22,092 bases of DNA from CAZXDS01 sp964639525 (GTDB taxonomy: Bacteria > Bacteroidota > Ignavibacteria > Ignavibacteriales > Melioribacteraceae): positions 1 through 22,092 of the forward strand of contig CAZXDS010000032.1 in NCBI GenBank assembly GCA_964639525.1. The letters run 5' to 3'. Made by a program: the position numbers and the translations under genes. Positions within the stretch are counted from its first letter, which is position 1; each line of letters opens with the position of its first letter. Under the pieces are notes generated by a model. It saw only the letters and a program-made list of their open reading frames with translations. It was not told the origin of the DNA and did not search any database. Of the stretch, positions 8,417-16,683 are shown one piece after another.

Positions 8417-8941
8417 TCAGAATAAATTCAAAGCATTAATTAACGAAAGATAATCTTTTCCTTCACTTTTCTTTAATATCTGAATATTAAATGTTTTATC
8501 AACTTGTTTGCCGCTGAAGTCCATACGGTATTTGGCACTACATAATTTAACAGCCGCTACATTGAATATATTCATTGATGAATCAAGATTAATAGCTACA
8601 TCAAATTTTTCTCTCTGCAAGCGTTTTAAAAGATAACTGTTGGGCAATCCAATTCTATTTATTTCATCAAATGCAAATTCAAGTAAACTGCATCTATTCA
8701 TTAATGATATTTTGTTAAAATCTTTAACGGTGGAAAATACTGTTACTTTTTTACCTTGCCCTATTAAATAGTTAATCAACTCGTTAACATTTAACAAAGA
8801 ATCGTTTCTCAAAGGAAGGATTAGTAAAATAGTATCAGACAAAGTAAAAAAATTAGTAAAGTTTTTTATTTCCGGTTTTTGTTTTCGTGAAAGTTGTAAA
8901 AGTTTTAGTTCGGCAATATATTTTGTTAATTTTTGAAGCAT
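8417..8941 (-). CDS. Uncharacterised protein with a Rossmann-like fold, resembling Bacteroidetes DUF6913-type proteins
   Basis: I do not recognise a characterised function for this 174-residue protein. It has a charged N-terminal helix, a beta strand (TILLILPLR), a helix, a second strand (KKVTVFSTV), then a segment containing INRIGLPNSYLLKRLQ, a strand with FDVAINLDSS, and AAVKLCSAKYRMDFS. The alternating pattern recalls the N-terminal half of GT9 heptosyltransferases and the short DUF6913-like proteins of Bacteroidetes, where an 'aSkAkfrvGf' stretch follows 'DllinL'. There is no signal peptide or membrane helix. The ATG begins 3 bp after the ligA stop, so it is co-transcribed with ligA. The family link is from memory and tentative; the existence of the gene is secure. 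Confidence 0.7.
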   Translation of the reverse strand: MLQKLTKYIAELKLLQLSRKQKPEIKNFTNFFTLSDTILLILPLRNDSLLNVNELINYLIGQGKKVTVFSTVKDFNKISLMNRCSLLEFAFDEINRIGLPNSYLLKRLQREKFDVAINLDSSMNIFNVAAVKLCSAKYRMDFSGKQVDKTFNIQILKKSEGKDYLSLINALNLF

Positions 8942-8944
8942 TGA

Positions 8945-10963
8945 TTATTTACCAATAATATTCAAGAATTCATTTTCGTTAATAATTGTAATCCCTAATT
9001 TTTTAGCCTTGTCATACTTGGAACCGGGTTTTTCACCTGCAAGTACAAAATCCGTTTTTGCACTGACCGACGAAACTGTTCTTCCTCCAAATTTAAGTAT
9101 TAATTCTTTTGCTTCTTCTCGCGTTAGCATTGGGAGAGTGCCGGTGAGGACAAAACTTTTTTCGTTAAATATATTTTTATTTACTTCTTCTGAAGATTTT
9201 TCAAAAATTAGTCCGGTTTTCTTTAACCTCGTGATAATACTAATATTTTGTTCATTTTGAAAAAAGTTTTTGATACTTCCGCTTATGCTCGGTCCAATAT
9301 CTTTAATTTCTTCTATTTGCTCCGGTGAAGCAGAAATTATCTCATCCAGCGAATTAAAATGAGAAGCGAGTTTCTGTGCTGCGCCTGCACCAACATATCG
9401 GATTCCCAGAGCATAAAGGGTTTTATTAAATGGCTTTTCTTTGCTTTTTTCAATTGCAGTTAAAAGATTATCAATACTTTTTTCACCAAGCCGCTCAATT
9501 GTAATCAGTTCTTCTCTGTGCAAATACAAATCGTAAATATCAGCATATGATTTTAAGAAGCTCATATCCACAAATAAACTAATAAGCGAATCGCCAAGAC
9601 CTTCGATATCCATTGCTGTTCTTGATGCGAAGTGAATAATACTACCTTTAACCTGTGCAGAACATTCACTGTTTTCACAATATATTGCAACTTCTTCTTC
9701 AGGTTTAAATAAAAGTGAACCGCAAACCGGACAATTTTGCGGAGCAATTAATTTTTGGGAATCGGACAATCTTGTATCCAAATCAACTGCTACAACTTTT
9801 GGAATTACATCACCGCCTTTCTCAATAATAACAGTGTCGCCTTCTCTAATGTTCTTTCGATTTATTTCATCAATATTGTGCAAAGTTGCACGACTGATTG
9901 TAGAACCTGCAAGTAAAACCGGCTGCAATTCAGCAACCGGAGTAACGGCACCGGTTCTGCCAACTTGCCATGTAACTTTTTGCAATTTTGTTTTTACTTG
10001 TTTTGCTTTAAATTTAAAGGCAACAGCCCAACGCGGACTTTTTGCAATATTACCGAGAATTTTTTGCTGTTTCACTGAATTAACTTTAATAACAATTCCG
10101 TCAATTTCGTATGGCAGTCCGTCTCTATTAATTTCCCAATAACGACAATAATCAATAACTTCCTGAATATTTCCGCAAAGTTTGTAATTAGTATTTACTT
10201 TAAAACCAAGCTTTTGAAGAATTTTAAGATTTTCGCTTTGGCTGCTGAATTCATAATTTTCAGCAAGTAAATAATATACAAAAATATCCAACGGTCTTTG
10301 AGCAACAACTTTTGGATCTTGAAGTTTGATAGTTCCGGCTGTTGAATTTCTCGGATTCATAAAAAGTTTTTCGCCATTTCGCTCTCTGTCTTCGTTCAAC
10401 TTTTTGAAGCCGCTAAGCCCCATGAATATTTCGCCTCGAACTTCAAACTCATCAATATTTTTTATTTCAGAAATATTCTCATTTATTCTGAGAGGAATTG
10501 AACGGATAGTTTTTACATTATTAGTAATTTCCTCACCGGAATAACCATCGCCGCGAGTAGCCGCTTTTTGAAATATTCCGTTTTTATACAAAAGACTTCC
10601 CGATACTCCGTCAATTTTTAACTCGGTAACATATTCGATTTTTTCAGATGCAGTTAATCCTTCACGAACACGTCTGTCAAAATCCAACAATTCATTTTCA
10701 TTGTATGTGTTGGACAGACTTAGCATTGGGAATTTATGTGTAACAGAAGGGAAATTTTTTGTTAAATCCGAACCAACCCGCTGCGTGGGTGAATCAGCAG
10801 TAATCAAATCGGGATGATTTTTTTCTAACTCTATTAATTCATTTACCAAACGGTCATATTCAAAATCACTAATCTTGGGTTGTGCTAAGACATAATAATT
10901 ATAATTATGCTCTCGTAATTGCTCTCTAATTTTTTGAATGCGTTGTTCTGCGTCTTTATTCAT
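8945..10963 (-). CDS. ligA: NAD+-dependent DNA ligase LigA
   Basis: The protein is 672 residues from the ATG at 10961-10963; a TTG one codon upstream also exists. It joins nicked DNA during replication and repair using NAD+. Domains in order: Ia NAD-binding region (YNYYVLAQP, DSPTQRVGS), adenylation domain with catalytic Lys116 in ELKIDG, OB fold, a four-cysteine zinc finger (C411, C414, C429, C434), helix-hairpin-helix repeats (about 445-590) and a C-terminal BRCT domain (about 595-672). Length matches the family. After the KIDG motif the sequence is VSGSLLY where most ligases have VA(I/V)SL, a mild variant. The start overlaps the end of rodZ by 8 bp, and the next gene starts 3 bp after its stop. 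Confidence 0.97.
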   Translation of the reverse strand: MNKDAEQRIQKIREQLREHNYNYYVLAQPKISDFEYDRLVNELIELEKNHPDLITADSPTQRVGSDLTKNFPSVTHKFPMLSLSNTYNENELLDFDRRVREGLTASEKIEYVTELKIDGVSGSLLYKNGIFQKAATRGDGYSGEEITNNVKTIRSIPLRINENISEIKNIDEFEVRGEIFMGLSGFKKLNEDRERNGEKLFMNPRNSTAGTIKLQDPKVVAQRPLDIFVYYLLAENYEFSSQSENLKILQKLGFKVNTNYKLCGNIQEVIDYCRYWEINRDGLPYEIDGIVIKVNSVKQQKILGNIAKSPRWAVAFKFKAKQVKTKLQKVTWQVGRTGAVTPVAELQPVLLAGSTISRATLHNIDEINRKNIREGDTVIIEKGGDVIPKVVAVDLDTRLSDSQKLIAPQNCPVCGSLLFKPEEEVAIYCENSECSAQVKGSIIHFASRTAMDIEGLGDSLISLFVDMSFLKSYADIYDLYLHREELITIERLGEKSIDNLLTAIEKSKEKPFNKTLYALGIRYVGAGAAQKLASHFNSLDEIISASPEQIEEIKDIGPSISGSIKNFFQNEQNISIITRLKKTGLIFEKSSEEVNKNIFNEKSFVLTGTLPMLTREEAKELILKFGGRTVSSVSAKTDFVLAGEKPGSKYDKAKKLGITIINENEFLNIIGK

Positions 10964-11825
10964 CAATGTTAATATCTTTAACTAAAATTTTTTGAATGTT
11001 ATCTCTACTTACCAGAAAATTTTGAACTTCTCCTTTAATACCTTTGAAATCATAATCTTTATTATTCAAAATAAATTTTATTCCGCCTAAGTTTCCAACT
11101 AATAATTTGATGTTATCGGTCGCCGAAATAATCTGTTTCTCATCAGGCTTTAATGTAAATTCTTTGTCAATTTTGTTATCAATTCGCAGCCTAATCCAAA
11201 CAGTATCTTTTGATAATAATGTCAAAGAAAAAGGTTCTTCATTATTAATGGAGTTCTTAACACTGTCTGTAATATCTTTCACACTCTTTGGCGGTTCTGC
11301 TTTAAATCGCTGATTTTCTTTTAAAACTTGGTTAAAGGGTTTTTCTTTTACTATTTCAATTTTGGACGAAGTGAAAAATAAAAAGTATATTCCCACTGCA
11401 ATAACAAGAGCGGCTGCAACAATCAAGAAAATTAAATTAGTCGATTTAGACGTATTGTTATTTTCTACTTCCTTTTCTCCTACCTCAGGGGAAATAAATT
11501 TTAATGTTTTTGTATCTTTAGCGGATTTTTGACTTTCAGTATCAGCATCAGAATTTGCAAGAGGTATTTCTACAGATTTACCTTCTTTTGCAATTTCAAA
11601 TTTTCTTAAAGTTTCAACAGAATCCAGTTCAACAAAATCAGCATAATCTTTAATAAATGCGCGAATGTACACTTCCGGCATTATATCAAATTCTCCTGAC
11701 TCAATTGCTTTTAGAAATTTAATGTCGATTTTAGTCTTGGAGGCTACTTGCTGTAAAGTAAAACCTTTTTTCTCTCTTTGTTCTTGCAAAGACCGGGCAA
11801 ATTGATTTAATAATTCTTCTGACAT
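10956..11825 (-). CDS. rodZ: RodZ-like cell-shape protein: cytoplasmic HTH, one membrane helix, periplasmic DUF4115-type domain
   Basis: The 289-residue protein has an N-terminal helix-turn-helix domain of the RodZ/XRE type (about 5-75, with RSLQEQREKKGFTLQQVA and YIRAFIKDYADFV). A linker rich in Ser, Lys and Asp follows, then a single transmembrane helix (130-151) and a C-terminal extracytoplasmic domain (about 195-285) containing WIRLRIDNK and FTLKPDEK as in DUF4115. RodZ links the MreB cytoskeleton to the membrane and helps set rod shape. Its HTH acts in protein contacts rather than DNA binding in studied cases. It sits between rsmB (5-bp gap) and ligA (8-bp overlap), so it belongs to that operon. 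No mreB gene lies in the window. Confidence 0.85.
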   Translation of the reverse strand: MSEELLNQFARSLQEQREKKGFTLQQVASKTKIDIKFLKAIESGEFDIMPEVYIRAFIKDYADFVELDSVETLRKFEIAKEGKSVEIPLANSDADTESQKSAKDTKTLKFISPEVGEKEVENNNTSKSTNLIFLIVAAALVIAVGIYFLFFTSSKIEIVKEKPFNQVLKENQRFKAEPPKSVKDITDSVKNSINNEEPFSLTLLSKDTVWIRLRIDNKIDKEFTLKPDEKQIISATDNIKLLVGNLGGIKFILNNKDYDFKGIKGEVQNFLVSRDNIQKILVKDINIDE

Positions 11826-11830
11826 AATAA

Positions 11831-13222
11831 TTATCTATTTCTTTTTAATTTTGCTGAAAACGCTCCATCTATTTTATGCTTATTCGGTATTGTCTGAATA
11901 CATCCATGTTCATCGACCAATTGTTCATCAAACAACTCAGAAACATTTATTAAACTGTAATTCGGATTTTCTGAAAGAAACTGTTTAATAATTTCATAAT
12001 TTTCTTCAGGCTCAATTGTACACGTACTATACACCAAAATTCCACCGGATTTTAATAATGATGCGGCTTTTTTAAGCAATTGACTTTGAGTAACATTTAA
12101 TCTTCTAATATCTCCAATATCTCGTTTCCATTTGATATCCGGTTTTTTCTGCAATGTCCCTAAACCTGTACAAGGAACATCCACAAGTATCCGATCAAAA
12201 TTATCTTCCTCAAACTCCATAGCATCAACAGCAACCGCCCTAACATTTTTTACTTGCAGTCGTTTTAAATTATTCGTTAGAATTTTGAGTCGGCTCTCAT
12301 ATTTATCGAGTGCAACAAGCTCACCTTCGTTATTCATATATTCAGCAAGAAGTGCAGTTTTACCACCGGGAGCCGCACAAAAATCCAGAACTTTCATTCC
12401 GGGTTTTACATCCAACAATTTACACGGTAATCCCGTACTTTCATCTTGAATACTGAAATATCCATTTTTAAAATATTCCCAATCGGCTATATTCGTTAAC
12501 TTATACATTTTAATAAAGTTTGGCAAATATTTGGTATCCGAATAATCAAGGTCAACAGAATCTAAGAGTTTTTTCAGTTCCACTTTATTTGTAACAAGAT
12601 TATTTACCCTGATTATTAATGAAGGTTTATTGTTATTGCTAACTAATAACTCTTCCGTAAAATCTTCACCGTATCTTTTTATCCAACGCTTTACAAGCCA
12701 GCTCGGATGAGAATAAAAAGCACTAAAATAATTAGCTTTTCCTCCCTCTGTATCGGGATATTTAATAGCTTCTTTCTTTCTAATGATATTTCGCAGCACT
12801 GCATTTGTTAAGTCAGCGGGTTTTTGCCCTTGCAGTTTTTTTACAAATTCCACAGCTTCATTAACAGCAGCAAAATCGGGGACTTTATTCATAAACATAA
12901 TTTGATACAATGCAACGCGCATTGCGTTTTTTACATTCGGCATACATTTTGAAAATTGTCCTCTGTAAAAGCCGTTAAGTACCCAATCTATTCTACCGAG
13001 CCAACGAATAACCCCGTGTACAATTTCGTAAAGTAATGATTTATCTAATCCATTTAAATCAGAATTCTTCATTTCAACTTGAAGCATTTTATCAAGATAC
13101 GCATCTGTTCTATCAATTCTATTTAAAATTTTAACTGCAATTCCACGAACACCGGCATACAGATTTTCGCTCGGAGAAGTAGCAATTAGCGTATTGTCGT
13201 TTTTCTTACCCATATTTATCAT
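11831..13222 (-). CDS. rsmB: 16S rRNA (cytosine(967)-C(5))-methyltransferase RsmB
   Basis: This 463-residue enzyme methylates C967 of 16S rRNA with S-adenosylmethionine. The N-terminal NusB-like RNA-binding domain spans about 22-150 (AYLDKML, YEIVHGVIRW, NEAVEFVKK, LTNAVLRNI). The methyltransferase domain follows, with motif I DFCAAPGGKT (280-289), motif IV DVPCTGLG (P350, C351) and motif VI STCTIEPEEN (T400, catalytic C401). This two-cysteine arrangement is diagnostic of the RsmB/Sun family. Two ATG starts are possible, at 13222 and 13213; the longer is given. It is the first gene of the rsmB-rodZ-ligA operon, separated from rpmE upstream by a terminator hairpin. Confidence 0.93.
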   Translation of the reverse strand: MINMGKKNDNTLIATSPSENLYAGVRGIAVKILNRIDRTDAYLDKMLQVEMKNSDLNGLDKSLLYEIVHGVIRWLGRIDWVLNGFYRGQFSKCMPNVKNAMRVALYQIMFMNKVPDFAAVNEAVEFVKKLQGQKPADLTNAVLRNIIRKKEAIKYPDTEGGKANYFSAFYSHPSWLVKRWIKRYGEDFTEELLVSNNNKPSLIIRVNNLVTNKVELKKLLDSVDLDYSDTKYLPNFIKMYKLTNIADWEYFKNGYFSIQDESTGLPCKLLDVKPGMKVLDFCAAPGGKTALLAEYMNNEGELVALDKYESRLKILTNNLKRLQVKNVRAVAVDAMEFEEDNFDRILVDVPCTGLGTLQKKPDIKWKRDIGDIRRLNVTQSQLLKKAASLLKSGGILVYSTCTIEPEENYEIIKQFLSENPNYSLINVSELFDEQLVDEHGCIQTIPNKHKIDGAFSAKLKRNR

Positions 13223-13294
13223 TCATCTTCTAATTTCTAAAACACTTGCAAAGATATAAAAATATTCTTCGCATTATAAACTATTTAAAACAGC

Positions 13295-13322
13295 AAAGGC
13301 TGCAATAATTAAGCAGCCTTTT
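13295..13322 (-). terminator. Transcription terminator hairpin after rpmE
   Basis: AAAGGCTGC (13295-13303) pairs perfectly with GCAGCCTTT (13313-13321) across a 9-base AT loop. The 9-bp stem is flanked by A and T runs, so it could act in both directions. On the minus strand it lies about 30 bp after the rpmE stop and ends that transcript, separating it from rsmB. Confidence 0.75.
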
Positions 13323-13353
13323 AAAATTATTTGTTAAAAAATATTAATTGAAT

Positions 13354-13557
13354 TTATTTTTTAATTCCATATTTTTTATTAAACCTTTCAACTCTACCGG
13401 CGGAGTCAACCATTTTTTGTTTTCCGGTAAAGAAAGGATGACATTCATTGCAAATTTCTAATTTTATTTGTTTTACAGTTGAATAAGTAGTAAAATGATT
13501 TCCGCAAACACAAGATACTTCGCACAACTGATAATTTGGATGAATTCCTTCTTTCAT
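13354..13557 (-). CDS. rpmE: 50S ribosomal protein L31 (zinc-binding type)
   Basis: The 67-residue protein starts MKEGIHPNY and ends ERFNKKYGIKK, the standard bacterial L31 pattern. The zinc-ligand cysteines of the 'C+' form are present (C16, C18, C36, C39), so this is the zinc-containing paralogue rather than the zinc-starvation form. An extra Cys is at 12. L31 binds at the subunit interface near the central protuberance. A clear AAGAGG ribosome site stands about 8 bases before the ATG. The gene appears to have its own promoter upstream and a hairpin terminator downstream. Confidence 0.97.
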   Translation of the reverse strand: MKEGIHPNYQLCEVSCVCGNHFTTYSTVKQIKLEICNECHPFFTGKQKMVDSAGRVERFNKKYGIKK

Positions 13558-13588
13558 AATATTGCCTCTTTCTAAAAAATTTTGATTT

Positions 13589-13620
13589 TAAATATAGAAA
13601 TATTCAATTCTAATTACAAT
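13589..13620 (-). promoter_or_regulatory. Possible promoter for rpmE
   Basis: On the minus strand ATTG (13617-13620) is followed after 20 bases by TATATTTA (13589-13596), about 32 bases upstream of the rpmE ATG. This approximates the Bacteroidetes-type TTTG-N19-TAnnTTTG promoter with one mismatch in each box and one extra spacer base. It is a tentative call. Confidence 0.3.
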
Positions 13621-13632
13621 TTCAAAAATTAT

Positions 13633-14280
13633 TTATTTAGCGGAATTCTTTGCGTTTAAAGAATCAATTCTGTTTCTCATAGCCGCTAATTTACTCGGAC
13701 TGATTTTTACCGGAATTCCAAATCCGTTAAAACCAACACTTGCAGGTCCCGAACTTACTGTTTTAATATTGCCTCCATTTTGTGAAGTTCCTTTATTTCC
13801 ATTAATGTAAGCATCCAAATCAATTGAATTACTATTATTAAAAGGAAAATCTGTTCGCTTTGCAATAACAACATCATTCGGCTCAATAATTGCTTTCAAC
13901 TTATTCGAATTCCTTTCCGACATTTCATTTTTTTCACTCACCGTTTTTGAAGCATTTACATCGCCTGAATTTTCAACAACATTAACAGACTGTCTTAATT
14001 CGGGGTTTTGCATAAGCAAATTCTCCGTTTGTAAACCGGAATCGGAAATCACAAAAAAGAAAACTATTGCAGAAAGCGTCAAAGCAGCCACAGGGCCCAA
14101 ACCCCAAGTTAACCATTTGGGAACTTGTTCCTTTTGCGAAAGAGTAAAATTACCGTTTTGAATTCTCGTGTTGAGGTTAAACTCAAAATTTTCGGGTGCG
14201 TCAATTTTGGGAAGATTTTTTAGAAAGCCTATTACTTCTGAAAATTCACTTTCATTATTATTGTATAAATCTTTTTCCAT
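13633..14280 (-). CDS. Membrane-anchored anti-sigma factor-like protein, partner of the adjacent ECF sigma factor
   Basis: This 215-residue protein has a cytoplasmic N-terminus (1-55) with FLKNLPKIDAPENFEFNLNTRI, a pattern common at the start of anti-sigma domains. One transmembrane helix follows (about 57-78), then a low-complexity Asn/Ser-rich extracytoplasmic part. The tail (SKLAAMRNRIDSLNAK) is predicted helical. No zinc-binding HxxxCxxC motif is present, so it is not a ZAS-type anti-sigma factor. Its ATG starts 2 bp after the sigma factor stop, the usual placement of a cognate anti-sigma gene. The role is inferred mainly from context and topology; the periplasmic part has no recognisable domain. 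Confidence 0.65.
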   Translation of the reverse strand: MEKDLYNNNESEFSEVIGFLKNLPKIDAPENFEFNLNTRIQNGNFTLSQKEQVPKWLTWGLGPVAALTLSAIVFFFVISDSGLQTENLLMQNPELRQSVNVVENSGDVNASKTVSEKNEMSERNSNKLKAIIEPNDVVIAKRTDFPFNNSNSIDLDAYINGNKGTSQNGGNIKTVSSGPASVGFNGFGIPVKISPSKLAAMRNRIDSLNAKNSAK

Positions 14281-14282
14281 AG

Positions 14283-14867
14283 CTACTCTCTATAAATATT
14301 TTTAAGTAATTTTTGCAAATGTTTTCGTCCTCTGTTAATCCTGGATTTTACAGTCCCGATTGTCAGCCCTGTCATTTCCGAAATCTCATCATATGACAAG
14401 GCTTGAATATCTCTCAGAATCACAACCTCTCTGTAAACCGGTTTTACTTTCAACAATGCTCGCTGAACAAATTCATTTTTTATTTTATTATCAGCCAACC
14501 TGTCCGGCGATACAAATTTTTTATCTTCTATTTGAATTTGCATATCATCATCGTGATTGCTGATTGAATAAATCTTTCTTCTATTTCTTCTTTTCAACTC
14601 ATTCTTTGCCAAATTTCCGGCAATTGTGTAAATCCAAGTAGAAAATTTCGCAACAGATTTATACGAATCTCTTTTCAAGTAGAATTTAATCATCGTATCT
14701 TGCACAATATCTGTGCAAACATCCCGATCACCAACAAATCTAAAAACAAAATTCATTAACGGATCTTTATAACGTTTGACCAATAAATTATAGCACTCAA
14801 TATTGTTGCTATCCTGTAACTCTTTTATTAGTTCTTCATCGGATAATTCTGTTAATAATTTTTTCAA
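14283..14867 (-). CDS. RNA polymerase ECF-type sigma factor (sigma-70 family)
   Basis: The 194-residue protein has sigma region 2 (about 22-95: AFT-like FVFRFVGDRDVCTDIVQDTMIKF, then FSTWIYTIAGNLAKNELKRR) and region 4 (about 133-187: YREVVILRDIQALSYDEIS, GLTIGTVKSRINRGRKHL), joined by an acidic linker. Regions 1 and 3 are missing, as expected of ECF sigma factors, which direct RNA polymerase to stress or envelope-related promoters. The start is TTG (14865-14867): a TAA lies three codons upstream and no better start precedes region 2. The membrane anti-sigma-like gene follows directly. The signal and regulon are unknown. Confidence 0.9.
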   Translation of the reverse strand: MKKLLTELSDEELIKELQDSNNIECYNLLVKRYKDPLMNFVFRFVGDRDVCTDIVQDTMIKFYLKRDSYKSVAKFSTWIYTIAGNLAKNELKRRNRRKIYSISNHDDDMQIQIEDKKFVSPDRLADNKIKNEFVQRALLKVKPVYREVVILRDIQALSYDEISEMTGLTIGTVKSRINRGRKHLQKLLKNIYRE

Positions 14868-14936
14868 CTTTGTTTATACTTTTTATTTTATAAATAGTTT
14901 CATAAAAATACTGAAATGAAAACGATTTTTTTTATT

Positions 14937-15953
14937 TTATTGAAGAATTTCTGTTATAAGCGTTGTCATCAATGTTTTATTATCAATTGTAGTTGTTTTT
15001 ATTTTTAAATCGGCTTTTAATAATGCACGGGAAGCATTTAATAATTTTTCATCGGACTTAAAAAAATTGCCACGATTACAGCTTTCGTAATAATATTTTG
15101 AAATTCCTATTTTTTTTGAAGCTTCAAAAGAATTTAGTGCTCTTAATTCTCTCGATTGTGCTATTATGGATATTAGTTTCGTTATCATTCCCATTATCTG
15201 CAGCGGTTCATAATTATGCTTTAATAGATTGTATGAAATATCCAATGCTTTCGCTTTATCGCCGATTTTAATAGCATCTTGAAGATTGAATATGGAATAT
15301 TCCTTTGTTTCGGAAGCCATTTGCGTAATCACTTCCGATGTTATTTCACCCTTCCCATTTAGAAAATCACTAAACTTATTAAGCTGGGCAGCAACAAGGG
15401 ATTTATCCTCACCGACAACATCCAAGAGAAGCTTGCTGTTTTCCAAGTTGAGTTCCACTCCAAGCCTTTTTGCCTCGCTGCAAGCCCATTTTTCAAGGTC
15501 ATTCCTTCTAAGCTCACTTGCCTCAAACATATAGTTATGTTTTACCAAATTGACAAACGGCTCTTTGTTTAAAGTACCTATTTTACCATAATTACTAATA
15601 ACTAATACTGTGGTTTCCGATGGAGATTCCGCATACTTTTTTAAAACTTCTTTATCTTTAATAAGTTCAAAATTCTTTACAATTAGAAGTTTTTTCCCGC
15701 TTCCAAAAGGGAATGCAGAAGCAATATCCATTATCGGAATAAGCGAGTCTTTTTTCTTTACCGTAATAGTTTCTTTATCAAATTCAGAGCTTATTTCAGG
15801 CTCAACCATTTTTACAACTGTTTTTACAGCTTGATCTATTGTAAAATGATCACTGCCGAAGAAAAAATAAATTGGCCGGATATTGTCTTTTTTCAGATAT
15901 CCTTTTAAGTTGTAAATTGATGTTGCTTGTATTTGGTTCCTATTATACGCCAT
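14937..15953 (-). CDS. holA: DNA polymerase III subunit delta (HolA)
   Basis: This 338-residue protein shows the HolA pattern: RPIYFFFGSDHFTIDQAV near the N-terminus (the degenerate P-loop region of a clamp-loader AAA+ module), KKLLIVKNFELIKDKEVL, LEKWACSEAKRLGVEL, LLDVVGEDKSLVAAQLNKF and a C-terminal collar domain with ISKYYYESCNRGNFF. Delta opens the sliding clamp and loads it on DNA as part of the clamp loader. The length is typical. The ATG at 15951-15953 has a GGAG about 13 bases upstream. It is the first minus-strand gene after the repeat-rich region and is divergent from uvrA. Confidence 0.92.
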   Translation of the reverse strand: MAYNRNQIQATSIYNLKGYLKKDNIRPIYFFFGSDHFTIDQAVKTVVKMVEPEISSEFDKETITVKKKDSLIPIMDIASAFPFGSGKKLLIVKNFELIKDKEVLKKYAESPSETTVLVISNYGKIGTLNKEPFVNLVKHNYMFEASELRRNDLEKWACSEAKRLGVELNLENSKLLLDVVGEDKSLVAAQLNKFSDFLNGKGEITSEVITQMASETKEYSIFNLQDAIKIGDKAKALDISYNLLKHNYEPLQIMGMITKLISIIAQSRELRALNSFEASKKIGISKYYYESCNRGNFFKSDEKLLNASRALLKADLKIKTTTIDNKTLMTTLITEILQ

Positions 15954-16199
15954 TTAGTTCAGCTATTCTCCATTTTAATTTATACTATTCTTACCGAATT
16001 TTTATATTTCATAATAAAACCTACTCGGCATTAGGTTCAATAATTTCGCATCTCTCAAGTTGGGCATTATTGCATATGTTTATATTTTTCAAAACACACC
16101 GTCGGTAAATTAATAAACGGTCGCACTTTCTTTAAAGTAGAAATATTTTAGATTTGAAATTAGAAAGAAAAAACTTCAAAAAAAGAAAGGAGACCAATA

Positions 16200-16592
16200 A
16201 TGAAAGTTATAAAAAAGGCAAGAAAAAACAAATTAAATACGTTCACAGCAATAGAAAACATGTGAAAAGTAAGCGGGATAGATACAATAAGTTCGGTAAA
16301 AATATATGGAACGGTAATAGAAGCGAAAAGATTTGCCAATAAGAATAAGTACCGGGGATACTGTGGATTAGTACATCATCAGAAGCAGAGTGGGAATAGG
16401 AATTATGGAAAACGAAAGACAAGATATTCAAGATTATTAAAAAGCGTATATAAAACAGCAACCTTAGCGGCAATACGGGGACATAGTGATATAGGAGAAT
16501 ATTATGAATATTTGACAGCAACGAAAGGCTATTCGGCACATAAGGCACGCAATGCGGTAGCCCGAGTAACCTTAGCAATGGTGTCAACTTAA
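16200..16592 (+). pseudogene. IS110-family transposase remnant (C-terminal Transposase_20 part, in-frame stop)
   Basis: From 16266 to the TAA at 16590-16592 the plus-strand frame encodes about 108 residues that read like the C-terminal domain of IS110-type transposases: VSGIDTISSVKIYG (the PGIG-like helix-hairpin-helix motif), RFANKNKYRGYCGLV, a KQSGNRNYGKR segment with the serine found in this domain, LLKSVYKTATLAAI, EYYEYL and HKARNAVARV. The same frame runs back through a TGA (16263-16265) to an ATG at 16200 with an AAGGAG site, but those 21 residues do not resemble the family, and the N-terminal DEDD/RuvC domain (over 200 residues) is absent. This is a deleted or recombined, non-functional copy. 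Confidence 0.75.
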
Positions 16593-16610
16593 GAACATAT
16601 TTTCATAATA

Positions 16611-16683
16611 TGTCATTCCCGAATGTTTAAATCGGGAATCATTTAGATAAAATGGATTCCGTGTAAGAGCATCACGGAATGAC
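16611..16683. repeat. Double-hairpin repeat with GTCATTCC / GGAATGAC ends
   Basis: The outer ends GTCATTCC (16612-16619) and GGAATGAC (16676-16683) are perfect inverted repeats. Inside are two hairpins: ATTCCCGA (16615-16622) with TCGGGAAT (16632-16639), and ATTCCGTG (16656-16663) with CACGGAAT (16673-16680), joined by AT-rich sequence. This resembles the widespread 'GTCATTCCCG...CGGGAATGAC' class of small dispersed repeats, such as dRS3-like elements, known from many bacteria. Only one copy is in the window. Confidence 0.7.

Noticed and set aside
15872..16108. 78-residue plus-strand frame near the holA start
   Set aside because: It overlaps holA antisense, has no ribosome site and a hydrophobic random composition.
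16263..16265. TGA in the IS110 frame as a recoded (selenocysteine or suppressed) codon
   Set aside because: The protein lacks its entire N-terminal catalytic domain and the residues before the TGA do not match the family, so simple decay explains it.
16154..16342. 62-residue Lys/Arg-rich open frame on the plus strand
   Set aside because: It overlaps the IS110-type frame in another phase, is low-complexity basic sequence from A-rich DNA, and shows no family pattern.
16243..16587. 114-residue open frame on the minus strand
   Set aside because: It is the antisense of the IS110 remnant; its Leu/Ser/Tyr-rich, His-containing composition is that of a shadow of a coding strand.
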